Positions 1 to 8,528 of a stretch of 12,457 bases of DNA are shown here, one piece after another. The notes under the pieces are model-generated. The model had not been told where the DNA came from. It did no database searches and saw nothing but the letters and a program-made list of their open reading frames with translations. Within the stretch, counting starts at the first letter, position 1. Each line of letters begins with the position of its first letter. The position numbers and the translations under genes were made by a program. The stretch spans positions 1-12,457 of the forward strand of contig VBHS01000030.1 of NCBI GenBank assembly GCA_005881295.1. Direction: 5' to 3'. Source of the stretch: Chloroflexota bacterium (GTDB lineage Bacteria > Chloroflexota > Ktedonobacteria > Ktedonobacterales > Ktedonobacteraceae).

Positions 1-51
1 CAGGTACACGCTGGCAGAGAAGACAGATAGAACCGAAATTTGGCGATACAT
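1..51 (-). CDS. Possible 5' end of a divergent membrane-protein gene (very uncertain)
   Basis: Reading leftwards, an ATG at 51-49 opens a frame that runs off the window edge without a stop (17 codons, beginning MYRQISVL and rich in hydrophobic residues). A GGGGA stretch lies a few bases upstream of the ATG. The same frame is open back to a TGA at 147-145, and its upstream part also reads as hydrophobic (for example a segment CALAVLYVAV), so an earlier non-ATG start such as the TTG at 117-115 is possible. Against it: the + strand here is A-rich, and its complement gives Phe/Leu/Val codons by composition alone. I do not recognise a family. If real, rpoB is preceded by a divergent gene rather than by rplL. 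Confidence 0.2.
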   Translation of the reverse strand, partial: MYRQISVLSVFSASVYL

Positions 52-180
52 CTTTCCCCATAAGGATACTGCAACGTAAAGTACTGCAAGTGCACACAAA
101 ATGCTGAAAAACCACAAGAAGTTTGGCTCAATTTTGCCGTGACGTCACAAGAAATGTTGAAACGTACGTAGCGTTCATGT

Positions 181-209
181 TTGACTGGTACATCAGTACT
201 AGGTATGGG
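181..209 (+). promoter_or_regulatory. Candidate sigma-A type promoter for the rpoBC leader
   Basis: TTGACT at 181-186 (5 of 6 to the -35 consensus) is separated by 17 bases from TATGGG at 204-209 (3 of 6 to the -10 consensus). Transcription would start near 215, leaving a leader of about 300 bases before rpoB. The -10 half is poor. This is simply the best-spaced pair I found upstream of rpoB, and no better one is visible between the hairpin at 324-354 and the gene. Confidence 0.3.
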
Positions 210-323
210 GAATAATGTAGCGTGTTTCGTTGTTTTCATCAGTGGGTCTCTCTTGTGCTCAAATATAGAGTGGTTGTGACGTGGGCGAGTCGAGAACAAT
301 TTGTTCGTGTAGGGGAGTTAGGA

Positions 324-360
324 GTAACCGCTTGCGAAAGCATTAGGCGGTTACTTTTCT
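324..360 (+). terminator. Intrinsic-terminator-like hairpin upstream of rpoB
   Basis: GTAACCGC at 324-331 pairs perfectly with GCGGTTAC at 347-354 (8 base pairs), followed by the T-rich run TTTTCTT at 355-361. The loop contains GCTTGCGAAAGC, which could form a small competing stem. Orientation is +, so it would stop transcripts moving toward rpoB: either the end of an upstream unit or a short RNA, or an attenuator in the rpoB leader if the promoter near 181 is real. Confidence 0.5.
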
Positions 361-437
361 TGTCATAAAACGTCTTTCAACACAGGCTTATTAAGTTATC
401 ATCTTTTAGTAATATCTTTTCCGTTTTTTGTTTACGT

Positions 438-471
438 AGAGATGCGCATTCCTCTTTATATGCGTATCTCT
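438..471 (+). promoter_or_regulatory. rpoB leader hairpin with loop complementary to the Shine-Dalgarno
   Basis: Bases 438-449 pair with 460-471 in a 12-base-pair stem containing one G-U pair. The 10-base loop (450-459) begins TCCTCT, the exact complement of AGAGGA at 501-506 in the rpoB ribosome binding site; a G-U pair from 500 to 456 would extend it to seven pairs. The stem ends 46 bases before the start codon. The stem is seen directly; a loop-to-Shine-Dalgarno pseudoknot that lowers rpoB translation is inference. Confidence 0.4.
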
Positions 472-517
472 CATCGTTTCCTCATGTGGGCAACAAGGTG
501 AGAGGAGAACACTACAC

Positions 518-3500
518 ATGGCAGTTAGCAGCAGGGCTGTGGCTCTCCCCGAGCGCGTCTCATTTGCACGTATCCCTGATATACGGCCGATGCCGGGGCT
601 GATTCAAATTCAGCTTGATTCTTTTGAATGGTTTAAGAAAGAAGGTCTGCGCGAGCTTTTTCAAGAAATCTCTCCTATTGAAGACTTTACAGGTAAAAAT
701 CTTAGTCTAGAATTTATTGTACCTCCTGAGCCGTTTGGCAAGCCCAAATATAACGAGGACGAGTGCCGTGACCGCGATGCCACATACTCCGCGCCTCTCA
801 ATGTCAAGGCTCGCCTCATCAACAAAGAGACTGGTGAAATCATCGAGAAGGACATCTTCATGGGTGATTTCCCTCTTATGACCAAAGAAGGTACTTTCAT
901 TATCAACGGCGCCGAGCGCGTCGTCGTCAGTCAGCTCGTGCGCTCTCCCGGCGTTTACTTCACCGCCGATGAGGACGCGACCACCGGCCGTAAACTCTTC
1001 GCCGCCAAGCTCATACCGGGCCGTGGCGCATGGCTAGAATTTGAGACCAGCAATAAAAATTTACTGACCGTCAAGATCGACCGTAAGCGCAAATTGCCTA
1101 TCACTACGTTGCTGCGAGCTATCGCCAGCCTGGCCAAGGATCAATACCATGCCGAAAACCTGGATCTCTCAACAGACCAGGGCATTCTGGATGCGTTTCG
1201 CGACGTGGATACTGATCCCAACATTCGCTACATCCAGGCTACGCTGGATCGCGACCCTGTGAAAAGAGAGGACGAGGCGTTACTCGAACTCTATAAAAAA
1301 TTGCGCCCCGGCGATCCCGCTACTATCGACAATGCCCGTTCGCTCGTTAAAAATCTCTTTTTTAACCCGCGTCGCTATGATCTTGGTAGCGTCGGTCGCT
1401 ATAAGCTCAATCGAAAGCTTGATCTCTCCACTCCGCAAAGTGAGCGCATCCTGACCCAGGACGACCTGGTCAATATCATTCGTCGCCTGGTCGCCTTGAA
1501 CAACGGGCACGGCCGCAAAGACGACATCGATCATCTTGGCAACCGCCGCGTGCGCTGCGTTGGAGAGCTGATCCAGACGCAGTTCCGTGTCGGCCTCCTG
1601 CGTATGGAGCGTGTCGTAAAGGAGCGCATGAGTATCCAGGAGCCAGGCCAGGCAACACCGAACGCACTGATCAATATTCGTCCGGTCGTTGCCGCTATGA
1701 AGGAATTTTTCGGCGGTAGCCAGCTCTCGCAGTTCATGGATCAGACCAATGCCCTCGCAGAGATCGGCCATAAGCGCCGCCTCTCGGCCCTCGGTCCTGG
1801 TGGTCTCTCGCGCGAACGTGCGGGTTTCGACGTACGTGACGTACATCAATCTCACTATGGCCGTATCTGCCCAATCGAGACCCCTGAAGGTCCAAATATC
1901 GGACTGATTGGTAACCTCGCTACCTATGGACAGATCAATCCTTATGGGTTCGTCGAGACTCCCTATCGTAAAGTGTATAAGCGTCTCCCTGTCAGCGACC
2001 GCCGCCTGATTGGTCGCGAACTTCGTGGCGTCGTTGGCCGCGAGCGTGAAGATGTGGTCACTGCTGATGGCACCGTGTTGCTCAAGGCGCGCGAACGCGT
2101 GCGTGTTGACGAGGCACTCTACAACCGGTTAGTGGAGGTGCTTGAGGATGCAGAGGTGAGGATCAAGCCCTTCGTCACCAACGAGGTAGAATACCGCACC
2201 GCCGATGACGAAGAGAACTTCTGGATTGCTCAAGCCAATACCAGGCTGACCGAAAACGATGAGTTTGCCGATGACCGTGTTCTTGCTCGTTACGAAGGGG
2301 AGTTCGCCATGGAGAGCGCGGATACCATGGACTACATGGACGTCTCGCCCCGTCAGACCGTTAGTGTCGCCACAGCGCTCATCCCATTCCTTGAGCATGA
2401 CGATGTGAACCGCGCGCTCATGGGCGCGAACATGCAGCGTCAGGCTGTCCCTCTGTTGCGTCCGCAGTCACCTATCTGTGGCACGGGCATCGAGCGGCAG
2501 GTCGCTATTGACTCTGGCCAGGTACAGGTCAGTAAAGTGAGCGGTGAAGTCGTCTCGGCTACCGCCCGTAAGATCGATATCGTTGACGATCAGGGCGAAG
2601 TACATACGCATCGTTTGCGCAAGTTCGTGCGCTCTAACGCTGGAACCTGTATCAATCAGCGACCAATCGTGCGCAAGGGCGACTACGTCAACGCCGGACA
2701 GGTCATCGCTGATAGTTCATCAACAGAAAACGGGGAGCTTGCTCTCGGGCAAAACATTCTCGTCGCCTTCATGAGTTGGGAAGGTGGCAACTACGAGGAC
2801 GCCATTCTCATCAGCGAACGCATCGTCCGCGAAGACTACTTTACCTCGATACACATCGAGAAGTATGAGGTCGATGCGCGCGACACTAAGCTTGGCCCCG
2901 AAGAGATTACTCGCGATATACCCAATGTCGGTGAAGAGGGTTTGCGCAACCTGGACGAGCGCGGCATCATCTATGTCGGCGCGGAAGTAGGGCCGCAAGA
3001 TATTCTTGTCGGTAAAATCACGCCAAAGGGCGAGACGGAATTGACGGCAGAAGAGAAACTCCTGCGGGCTATCTTCGGTGAAAAGGCTCGTGAAGTCAAA
3101 GATACTTCTCTGCGAGTACCTCACGGAGAGCGCGGCAAAGTTGTCGAAGTCAAAGTGTTCTCGCGTGACGCGGGAGATGAATTGCCTCCGGGCGTCAATC
3201 AACTCGTGCGAGTCAGCATCGCCCAGAAGCGCAAAATAGGAGCAGGCGACAAAATGGCTGGACGCCACGGGAACAAAGGCGTTATCTCGCGGGTATTGCC
3301 GATAGCAGATATGCCGTTTCTCCCCGATGGCACTCCGGTGGATATCATTCTAAATCCGTTGGGTGTTCCGCACCGTATGAATATTGGGCAGATCATGGAG
3401 ACCCATCTGGGCTGGGCAGCCGAAAAATTGGGCTTCAAGATAGCTACCCCTGTATTCGACGGCGCTACCGAGGAGGATATCGAGGAGTTCCTGCGCCGCG

Positions 3501-4015
3501 CTAATCTGCCAGATACTGGCAAGGTGCAGCTCTTTGATGGACGCACCGGGGAACCGTTTGACCACCCGATCACCGTTGGCTACACCTACATGTTGAAGCT
3601 AGCGCACCTTGTCGAAGACAAAGTGCATGCCCGTTCAACTGGCCCATACAGCCTGATAACGCAGCAACCCCTCGGTGGTAAGGCGCAGTTTGGTGGACAG
3701 CGTTTCGGTGAAATGGAAGTGTGGGCACTCGAGGCTTATGGAGCAGCCAACATACTCCAGGAGATCCTGACGGTCAAGTCGGACGATGTTGTAGGCCGTG
3801 TCAAAACCTACGAAGCTATCGTCAAAGGCGAAAACATCATGGAGCCTGGCGTACCTGAATCCTTCAAAGTGCTGGTCAAAGAGTTGCAGAGCCTGGGCAT
3901 CAATGTTGAGGTCCTTAACGAAGACGAACAAAAAATACAGTTCGTTGAAGATACATCCAACGATGTCATGCCCGAACTAGGTATCAACCTCTCCGGCTTC
4001 GAAGGGGACCATTGA
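518..4015 (+). CDS. rpoB: DNA-directed RNA polymerase subunit beta
   Basis: The beta subunit forms one pincer of RNA polymerase and, with beta-prime, the active-site cleft and RNA exit path. The protein is 1165 residues, the compact form seen in Gram-positives and Chloroflexota, without the large insertions of the E. coli subunit. The N-terminal lobes include NGAERVVVSQLVRSPGVYF near residue 130. The rifampicin pocket at about residues 399-425 (nt 1712-1792) keeps Gln405, Asp408, His418, Arg421 and Ser423, equivalent to E. coli 513, 516, 526, 529 and 531, so wild-type sensitivity is expected. ICPIETPEGPNIGLI follows near 450. The active-site segment GDKMAGRHGNKG has Lys912 and Lys920. The C-terminal clamp carries GGQRFGEMEVWALEAYGA. 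The ATG at 518 is preceded by AGGAG at 503-507 with ten bases between. rpoC follows after 169 bases and is probably co-transcribed. Confidence 0.98.
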   Translation: MAVSSRAVALPERVSFARIPDIRPMPGLIQIQLDSFEWFKKEGLRELFQEISPIEDFTGKNLSLEFIVPPEPFGKPKYNEDECRDRDATYSAPLNVKARLINKETGEIIEKDIFMGDFPLMTKEGTFIINGAERVVVSQLVRSPGVYFTADEDATTGRKLFAAKLIPGRGAWLEFETSNKNLLTVKIDRKRKLPITTLLRAIASLAKDQYHAENLDLSTDQGILDAFRDVDTDPNIRYIQATLDRDPVKREDEALLELYKKLRPGDPATIDNARSLVKNLFFNPRRYDLGSVGRYKLNRKLDLSTPQSERILTQDDLVNIIRRLVALNNGHGRKDDIDHLGNRRVRCVGELIQTQFRVGLLRMERVVKERMSIQEPGQATPNALINIRPVVAAMKEFFGGSQLSQFMDQTNALAEIGHKRRLSALGPGGLSRERAGFDVRDVHQSHYGRICPIETPEGPNIGLIGNLATYGQINPYGFVETPYRKVYKRLPVSDRRLIGRELRGVVGREREDVVTADGTVLLKARERVRVDEALYNRLVEVLEDAEVRIKPFVTNEVEYRTADDEENFWIAQANTRLTENDEFADDRVLARYEGEFAMESADTMDYMDVSPRQTVSVATALIPFLEHDDVNRALMGANMQRQAVPLLRPQSPICGTGIERQVAIDSGQVQVSKVSGEVVSATARKIDIVDDQGEVHTHRLRKFVRSNAGTCINQRPIVRKGDYVNAGQVIADSSSTENGELALGQNILVAFMSWEGGNYEDAILISERIVREDYFTSIHIEKYEVDARDTKLGPEEITRDIPNVGEEGLRNLDERGIIYVGAEVGPQDILVGKITPKGETELTAEEKLLRAIFGEKAREVKDTSLRVPHGERGKVVEVKVFSRDAGDELPPGVNQLVRVSIAQKRKIGAGDKMAGRHGNKGVISRVLPIADMPFLPDGTPVDIILNPLGVPHRMNIGQIMETHLGWAAEKLGFKIATPVFDGATEEDIEEFLRRANLPDTGKVQLFDGRTGEPFDHPITVGYTYMLKLAHLVEDKVHARSTGPYSLITQQPLGGKAQFGGQRFGEMEVWALEAYGAANILQEILTVKSDDVVGRVKTYEAIVKGENIMEPGVPESFKVLVKELQSLGINVEVLNEDEQKIQFVEDTSNDVMPELGINLSGFEGDH

Positions 4016-4021
4016 AATAAT

Positions 4022-4048
4022 ATGTAGGGGCGACCCTCGCGGTCGCCC
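4022..4048 (+). repeat. GTAGGGGCG palindromic repeat, copy 1 (rpoB-rpoC spacer)
   Basis: The element begins ATGTAGGGGCG. GGGCGACC at 4028-4035 pairs with GGTCGCCC at 4041-4048 around a five-base loop. It matches copy 2 at 4095-4120 at 25 of 26 positions in the same orientation. No T-run follows, so it is not a typical terminator. It starts 6 bases after the rpoB stop codon. Confidence 0.85.
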
Positions 4049-4094
4049 TGGAACAATGTACCCCGTTCTTTAAATTAAATAAATGTAATGCGAC

Positions 4095-4120
4095 ATGTAG
4101 GGGCGACCCTTGCGGTCGCC
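4095..4120 (+). repeat. GTAGGGGCG palindromic repeat, copy 2 (rpoB-rpoC spacer)
   Basis: Direct repeat of 4022-4047 with a single difference in the loop (T at 4111 against C at 4038). GGCGACC at 4102-4108 pairs with GGTCGCC at 4114-4120. An AT-rich stretch of about 45 bases separates the two copies. A TTG at 4110 in this repeat is in frame with rpoC but has no ribosome binding site. Confidence 0.85.
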
Positions 4121-4174
4121 TCGGGTGGGATGGATAGCCTGTAACGGACTGATCGTTCAGCGCGTCCTTACGCC

Positions 4175-4180
4175 AGGAGG
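4175..4180 (+). promoter_or_regulatory. rpoC ribosome binding site (fixes the start)
   Basis: A perfect AGGAGG lies four bases before the ATG at 4185. It favours that ATG over the in-frame TTG at 4110, which would add 25 residues translated from repeat DNA and absent from the family. Confidence 0.8.
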
Positions 4181-4184
4181 CAAC

Positions 4185-7100
4185 ATGCTCGAAGTAAATG
4201 ACTTTAACGCAATCCGTATTGGCCTTGCTAGCCCAGAACAGATTCGTGGTTGGAGCTATGGTGAGGTCACGAAACCAGAAACGATTAACTACCGAACGCT
4301 CAAACCGGAAAAAGATGGCCTGTTCTGTGAACGTATCTTCGGACCAACCAAGGACTGGGAGTGCTACTGCGGTAAATATAAACGTGTTCGATTTAAAGGA
4401 ATAGTCTGTGATAAATGTGGTGTGGAGGTGGCACGCTCAAAGGTACGCCGTGAGCGCATGGGACACATCGAACTGGCGTCTCCCGTGAGCCACATATGGT
4501 ACTTCAAGGGAACGCCCAGCCGTATCGGTCTCTTGCTTGACCTCTCGCCACGCAACCTGGAGCGCATCCTCTACTTTGCCCTCTATGTCATCACTAATAT
4601 TGATGAGGAGGCTCGCCAGCGTGAACTGATGCACCTGGACGAGGAGCTTCTCAAACTGGATCAGAACCTGGACGAGCAGGTAGTAGAGCTGGTCGACCAG
4701 TTGAAGGATAGACGCGACAGCGATATTCTCAAGTCGAGAAATCGCATTGACGAAGACCGGGTGGAGGCTGAGGCGCGCCGCGAACAAGAGTTGGAAGCTG
4801 CCAGGCAGGCTGAGAGCGACACCCTGGCTCAGTTGCGCGCCGCGATGGGACAGGCAGCTGATGAAGATATCATTTTTGAGCCAACAGGCCAGGTTATTGT
4901 GGCTGAGGGTGACGTCGTAACACCAAAGCATCTCGAATCGCTGGAGCAGAAAGCTGAGATTTTCCGCAACGATATCGCCGAGAATGCCCGTCGCGAGATC
5001 GAGGCGACGCGATTGGAGAATGATCGCGACGCTGAGCGTACCAAACTTGAATACCAGGGACAGATTGACTCGGCCCAGTCGCGGTTGGAGGTGGAGCGAG
5101 TCAGTAACAAGCAGCGCTTAGAGCAGTTGCGGCGTGATCTTGAGGGCCTCAAAAAGATGGACCTGCTGCAGGAGGGCCGCTATCGTGAGCTGAAAGATGC
5201 CTTTAGCGGGGTATTCCGCGCGAGCATGGGGGCAGAGGCAGTGCGTGAATTGATTGCTGGCCTGGACCTGGATAAACTGGCCGTTGACCTGCGCCGCGAA
5301 ATTGGTTCGACGGTTGGACAGCGCCGTAAAAAGGCGACCAAGCGCTTGAAAGTGGTAGAAGCTTTCCGTAAGTCAAACACTTCACCTGAATGGATGATAT
5401 TGACGGTCTTGCCCGTGCTGCCGCCCGATTTGCGCCCGATGGTGCAACTTGACGGTGGTCGCTTCGCCACTTCGGATTTGAATGACCTGTATCGCCGCGT
5501 CATTAACCGCAATAACCGCCTCAAACGGCTATTGGAGTTGAGCGCTCCTGAGATCATTATTCGCAACGAGAAGCGCATGCTGCAAGAAGCGTGTGATGCC
5601 CTCATCGACAACGGACGACGTGGTCGTGCAGTGGCTGGCTCAGGCAATCATAAACTTAAGAGCCTGTCAGATATGCTCAAAGGTAAACAGGGACGCTTCC
5701 GTCAGAACCTGCTCGGTAAACGCGTGGACTACTCCGGTCGTTCAGTCATTGTGGTCGGCCCGGAGTTGAAGCTGCACCAGTGTGGCCTCCCCAAGAGGAT
5801 GGCGCTGGAGCTCTTCAAGCCGTTTGTGATGCGGAAACTGGTGGAGCAGAACTTTGCCCACAATATCAAGAGCGCGAAACGTTTTGTGGAGCGCGTGAAG
5901 CCTGAGGTGTGGGATGTACTGGAAGAGGTCATCAAAGATCATCCCGTGCTACTCAACCGCGCCCCGACACTGCACCGCCTTGGTATCCAGGCCTTCGAGG
6001 CAATATTGGTTGAGGGCAGTGCAATTCAACTGCATCCACTGGTCTGTTCAGCCTTCAACGCAGACTTTGACGGCGACCAGATGGCAGTGCACGTACCGCT
6101 CTCTGATAAAGCGCAGGACGAGGCCCGCCAGTTGATGCTCTCGACGCGCAACCTGCTTGCTCCAGGAACTGGTGAACCATCGATTGGAGCCAGCCAGGAT
6201 ATGGTGCTGGGTTGTTTCTACCTGACGCAGGATCGTCCGGGTCAGAAGGGCGAGGGGCGTGTCTTTACCGACGTCACCGAGGCGCTGCTGGCTTACCAGC
6301 ATGGCGTTGTCGCCTTACAGGCGCCGGTCCAGGTACGCCTGGGCAATGTCGATGTCTATGACAATCCTCCACCCGACAAGGCCACTATGACCGCGAATGG
6401 GAAGAGGGTCACAACAACGGTTGGACGTATCATTTTCAATCAGGCCCTGCCAGAGCGCCTGCGCTTCAAGAACTACGCGATGAAGAAAGAGAACCTGAGA
6501 CAGGTAATCGGCGATTGCTTCAAAGAGTATGGGCGCGTCAAAACTGCTGAACTGGCTGACGAGATCAAACGCCTTGGCTTCACCTACGCGACAAAGGCTG
6601 GCGTAACTATCGCCATCAGCGATGTCAAAGTGCCAATCGGGAAGCAGGAGGAACTGGCCGCAGCGGATGCCAAGATCGTCGAACTTGAAGAGCAATACCG
6701 TGACGGTCTCATCACAGACCATGAGAAGTACCAGCAGACGGTCGATGTCTGGAACGAAGCGACCGATAATGTAACCAGGATGGTTGAGGATACACTTGAC
6801 CCGTTTGGTTCCATCTACACCATCGCCAGGTCGGGAGCTACGAAAGCGAAGTTCCAGCAGATCCGCCAGTTGTCAGGTATGCGTGGCTTGATGGCGAGTC
6901 CTTCTGGACGCATCATCGATGTACCAATTCGCGGGAACTTCCGTGAAGGTTTGAGCGTGTTGGAGTACTTTATCAGTAGCCACGGCGCTCGTAAGGGTCT
7001 TGCCGACACCGCGTTGCGTACGGCAGAGTCCGGTTACCTGACACGTCGTTTGATCGATGTGGCACAGGATGTTATTGTCAACGATGAAGACTGTGGAACG

Positions 7101-8528
7101 ACTGACGGCATTCTCATCACAGAGGCCGACAGCAAAGACATGATGCTGCCGGATATTCGCACCCGCCTGATAGGTCGCGTGCTGGCGGAGCCAATTCCTG
7201 GTTTTGATCATATCCTGCCAGGTGATGAACTGACCGACGACATGGTCGATGAGATCGTCAATGCGGGGGTCAAAGCAGTGCGCGTGCGTTCGGTACTCGC
7301 GTGCCTGTCACACCGCGGCATCTGCCGTAAGTGCTATGGACGCGATCTCGCGGCAAACTCGCTCGTGAAAATTGGAGCCGCGGTGGGTATTATCGCAGCC
7401 CAGTCAATCGGTGAGCCCGGTACACAGCTGACCATGCGTACCTTCCATACAGGTGGTATTGCAGGCGCACAGGGAGACATTACGCAGGGTCTACCGCGCG
7501 TAGAGGAACTCTTTGAAGCGCGTGTGCCCAAGGACAAGGCGGAGATCAGCGAGATCGACGGTGTCGTCGAGATCGTGAAGGATCCGAACACGAACGCTCG
7601 TACGGTCCGCGTCGTCTCTACGAACGTTTTCTTTGACGAGTACCCGCTGCCTGCCGGTAGCCAGATTCTTGTCAACGATAGAGGTCATGTGCAGAAAGAT
7701 CAGATTATTGCGCTGATGCCCGCTGAAAATGGCAATGAGCCAGTACCAGTGGCGGCACGCACAGAGGGTGAGTTGATCATCAACGCGGAGGGCATACTGT
7801 CTATTCGCTTTGAGGAACGTGAGGAGCGTTCGTACCCCATCCCGGCTGCGCGAAACATTGTCGTCTCCGATGGTCAGAAGATCCAGGCTGGAACACCGAT
7901 TACCGGTGGTCAGCGCGATCCGCAGGATGTCCTGCGCATCCAGGGACGCGAAGCGGTCCAGATGTATGTGGTCAAAGAAGTGCAGCGCGTGTACCGCAAT
8001 ACTGGTGTCTATATCAGTGACAAACACATTGAGGTCATCATTCGCCAGATGCTGCGCCGCGTCAAAGTAGACGAGCCCGGCGATACAGAGATGTTGCCGA
8101 ATGACCTGGTAGATCGTTTTGCCTATGCGGATACCAATGCCCGTGTGTTGGCGGAAGGCGGAGAACCTGCTACCGCGCAGACAGTGCTGCTGGGTGTCAC
8201 CAAAGCCTCGCTCAATACCGATAGCTTCCTGGCTGCGGCTTCCTTCCAGGAGACGACGCGTGTGTTGACAGAAGCGGCTATTGAGGCTCGCACAGATCAT
8301 CTGGTCGGCCTCAAGGAAAACGTGATCATAGGGAAACTGATACCGGCAGGCTCAGGTATCGCGCAACGCCGCCGCGAGCAGCTTGCACGTCAGCAAGCTG
8401 CGGCGGCTCGGCTTGCGGCTACAAACGCCGCCTCTATGGCCGGCGTTGGCGCTGGCACTGTCGGAGTTGGGGCTAGTACTCTCGGAAACCCAAATCTGCA
8501 TACCCTTGACAGTTTGGGCGAGGAGTGA
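4185..8528 (+). CDS. rpoC: DNA-directed RNA polymerase subunit beta-prime
   Basis: Catalytic subunit of RNA polymerase, 1447 residues from the ATG at 4185. Zinc site 1 is Cys60, Cys62, Cys75 and Cys78. Residues about 139-325 form a long charged, largely coiled-coil insertion interrupted by a short beta-like stretch (FEPTGQVIVAEGDVV, about 230-244). The clamp helices follow at about 432-480 (YRRVINRNNRLKRL), then the GKRVDYSGRSVIVVGP region from residue 511. The catalytic loop NADFDGDQMAV holds Asp627, Asp629 and Asp631, which bind the active-site magnesium. The bridge helix region includes HGARKGLADTALRTA from 933. Zinc site 2 is Cys970, Cys1040, Cys1047 and Cys1050. The trigger loop has TMRTFHTGG with His1088. 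The last 50 or so residues are Ala/Gly-rich low complexity. The length exceeds that of mycobacterial RpoC (about 1316) mainly because of the insertion. A promoter for the next operon overlaps the final codons. Confidence 0.98.
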   Translation: MLEVNDFNAIRIGLASPEQIRGWSYGEVTKPETINYRTLKPEKDGLFCERIFGPTKDWECYCGKYKRVRFKGIVCDKCGVEVARSKVRRERMGHIELASPVSHIWYFKGTPSRIGLLLDLSPRNLERILYFALYVITNIDEEARQRELMHLDEELLKLDQNLDEQVVELVDQLKDRRDSDILKSRNRIDEDRVEAEARREQELEAARQAESDTLAQLRAAMGQAADEDIIFEPTGQVIVAEGDVVTPKHLESLEQKAEIFRNDIAENARREIEATRLENDRDAERTKLEYQGQIDSAQSRLEVERVSNKQRLEQLRRDLEGLKKMDLLQEGRYRELKDAFSGVFRASMGAEAVRELIAGLDLDKLAVDLRREIGSTVGQRRKKATKRLKVVEAFRKSNTSPEWMILTVLPVLPPDLRPMVQLDGGRFATSDLNDLYRRVINRNNRLKRLLELSAPEIIIRNEKRMLQEACDALIDNGRRGRAVAGSGNHKLKSLSDMLKGKQGRFRQNLLGKRVDYSGRSVIVVGPELKLHQCGLPKRMALELFKPFVMRKLVEQNFAHNIKSAKRFVERVKPEVWDVLEEVIKDHPVLLNRAPTLHRLGIQAFEAILVEGSAIQLHPLVCSAFNADFDGDQMAVHVPLSDKAQDEARQLMLSTRNLLAPGTGEPSIGASQDMVLGCFYLTQDRPGQKGEGRVFTDVTEALLAYQHGVVALQAPVQVRLGNVDVYDNPPPDKATMTANGKRVTTTVGRIIFNQALPERLRFKNYAMKKENLRQVIGDCFKEYGRVKTAELADEIKRLGFTYATKAGVTIAISDVKVPIGKQEELAAADAKIVELEEQYRDGLITDHEKYQQTVDVWNEATDNVTRMVEDTLDPFGSIYTIARSGATKAKFQQIRQLSGMRGLMASPSGRIIDVPIRGNFREGLSVLEYFISSHGARKGLADTALRTAESGYLTRRLIDVAQDVIVNDEDCGTTDGILITEADSKDMMLPDIRTRLIGRVLAEPIPGFDHILPGDELTDDMVDEIVNAGVKAVRVRSVLACLSHRGICRKCYGRDLAANSLVKIGAAVGIIAAQSIGEPGTQLTMRTFHTGGIAGAQGDITQGLPRVEELFEARVPKDKAEISEIDGVVEIVKDPNTNARTVRVVSTNVFFDEYPLPAGSQILVNDRGHVQKDQIIALMPAENGNEPVPVAARTEGELIINAEGILSIRFEEREERSYPIPAARNIVVSDGQKIQAGTPITGGQRDPQDVLRIQGREAVQMYVVKEVQRVYRNTGVYISDKHIEVIIRQMLRRVKVDEPGDTEMLPNDLVDRFAYADTNARVLAEGGEPATAQTVLLGVTKASLNTDSFLAAASFQETTRVLTEAAIEARTDHLVGLKENVIIGKLIPAGSGIAQRRREQLARQQAAAARLAATNAASMAGVGAGTVGVGASTLGNPNLHTLDSLGEE

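Larger units (their letters stand above)
52..517. other. Gene-free region and probable long 5' leader of rpoB
   Basis: There is no convincing ORF or RNA gene in these 466 bases. Visible structure: a 10-base palindrome GTGACGTCAC at 139-148; an inverted 9-base match between 142-150 and 274-282 (TTGTGACGT); ACGTACGT at 162-169 just upstream of a candidate promoter; a 13-base palindrome GAACAATTTGTTC at 294-306; a terminator-like hairpin at 324-360; and a leader hairpin at 438-471. Many bacteria have rplL directly upstream of rpoB. No rplL-like C-terminus is seen here, so rpoB probably has its own promoter. Confidence 0.6.

Noticed and set aside
205..279. 24-residue hydrophobic ORF (MGNNVACFVVF...) in the rpoB leader
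   Set aside because: Its start overlaps the candidate -10 element and no ribosome binding site precedes it.
294..306. GAACAATTTGTTC as a LexA-type SOS box
   Set aside because: Gram-positive type LexA boxes have GAAC-N4-GTTC; here the spacing is five bases and the context is not an SOS gene.
1712..1792. Rifampicin-resistance changes in rpoB
   Set aside because: All the main contact residues are the sensitive type.
1280..1855. 191-residue minus-strand frame within rpoB
   Set aside because: Shadow of the conserved rpoB reading frame, with no binding site or recognisable domain.
4110..4184. Upstream TTG start for rpoC adding 25 residues
   Set aside because: It lies inside a palindromic repeat, has no ribosome binding site, and the family begins at MLEVNDF after a perfect AGGAGG.
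7491..8300. 269-residue minus-strand frame within rpoC
   Set aside because: Antisense shadow of highly conserved rpoC codons; nothing in the translation resembles a known family.
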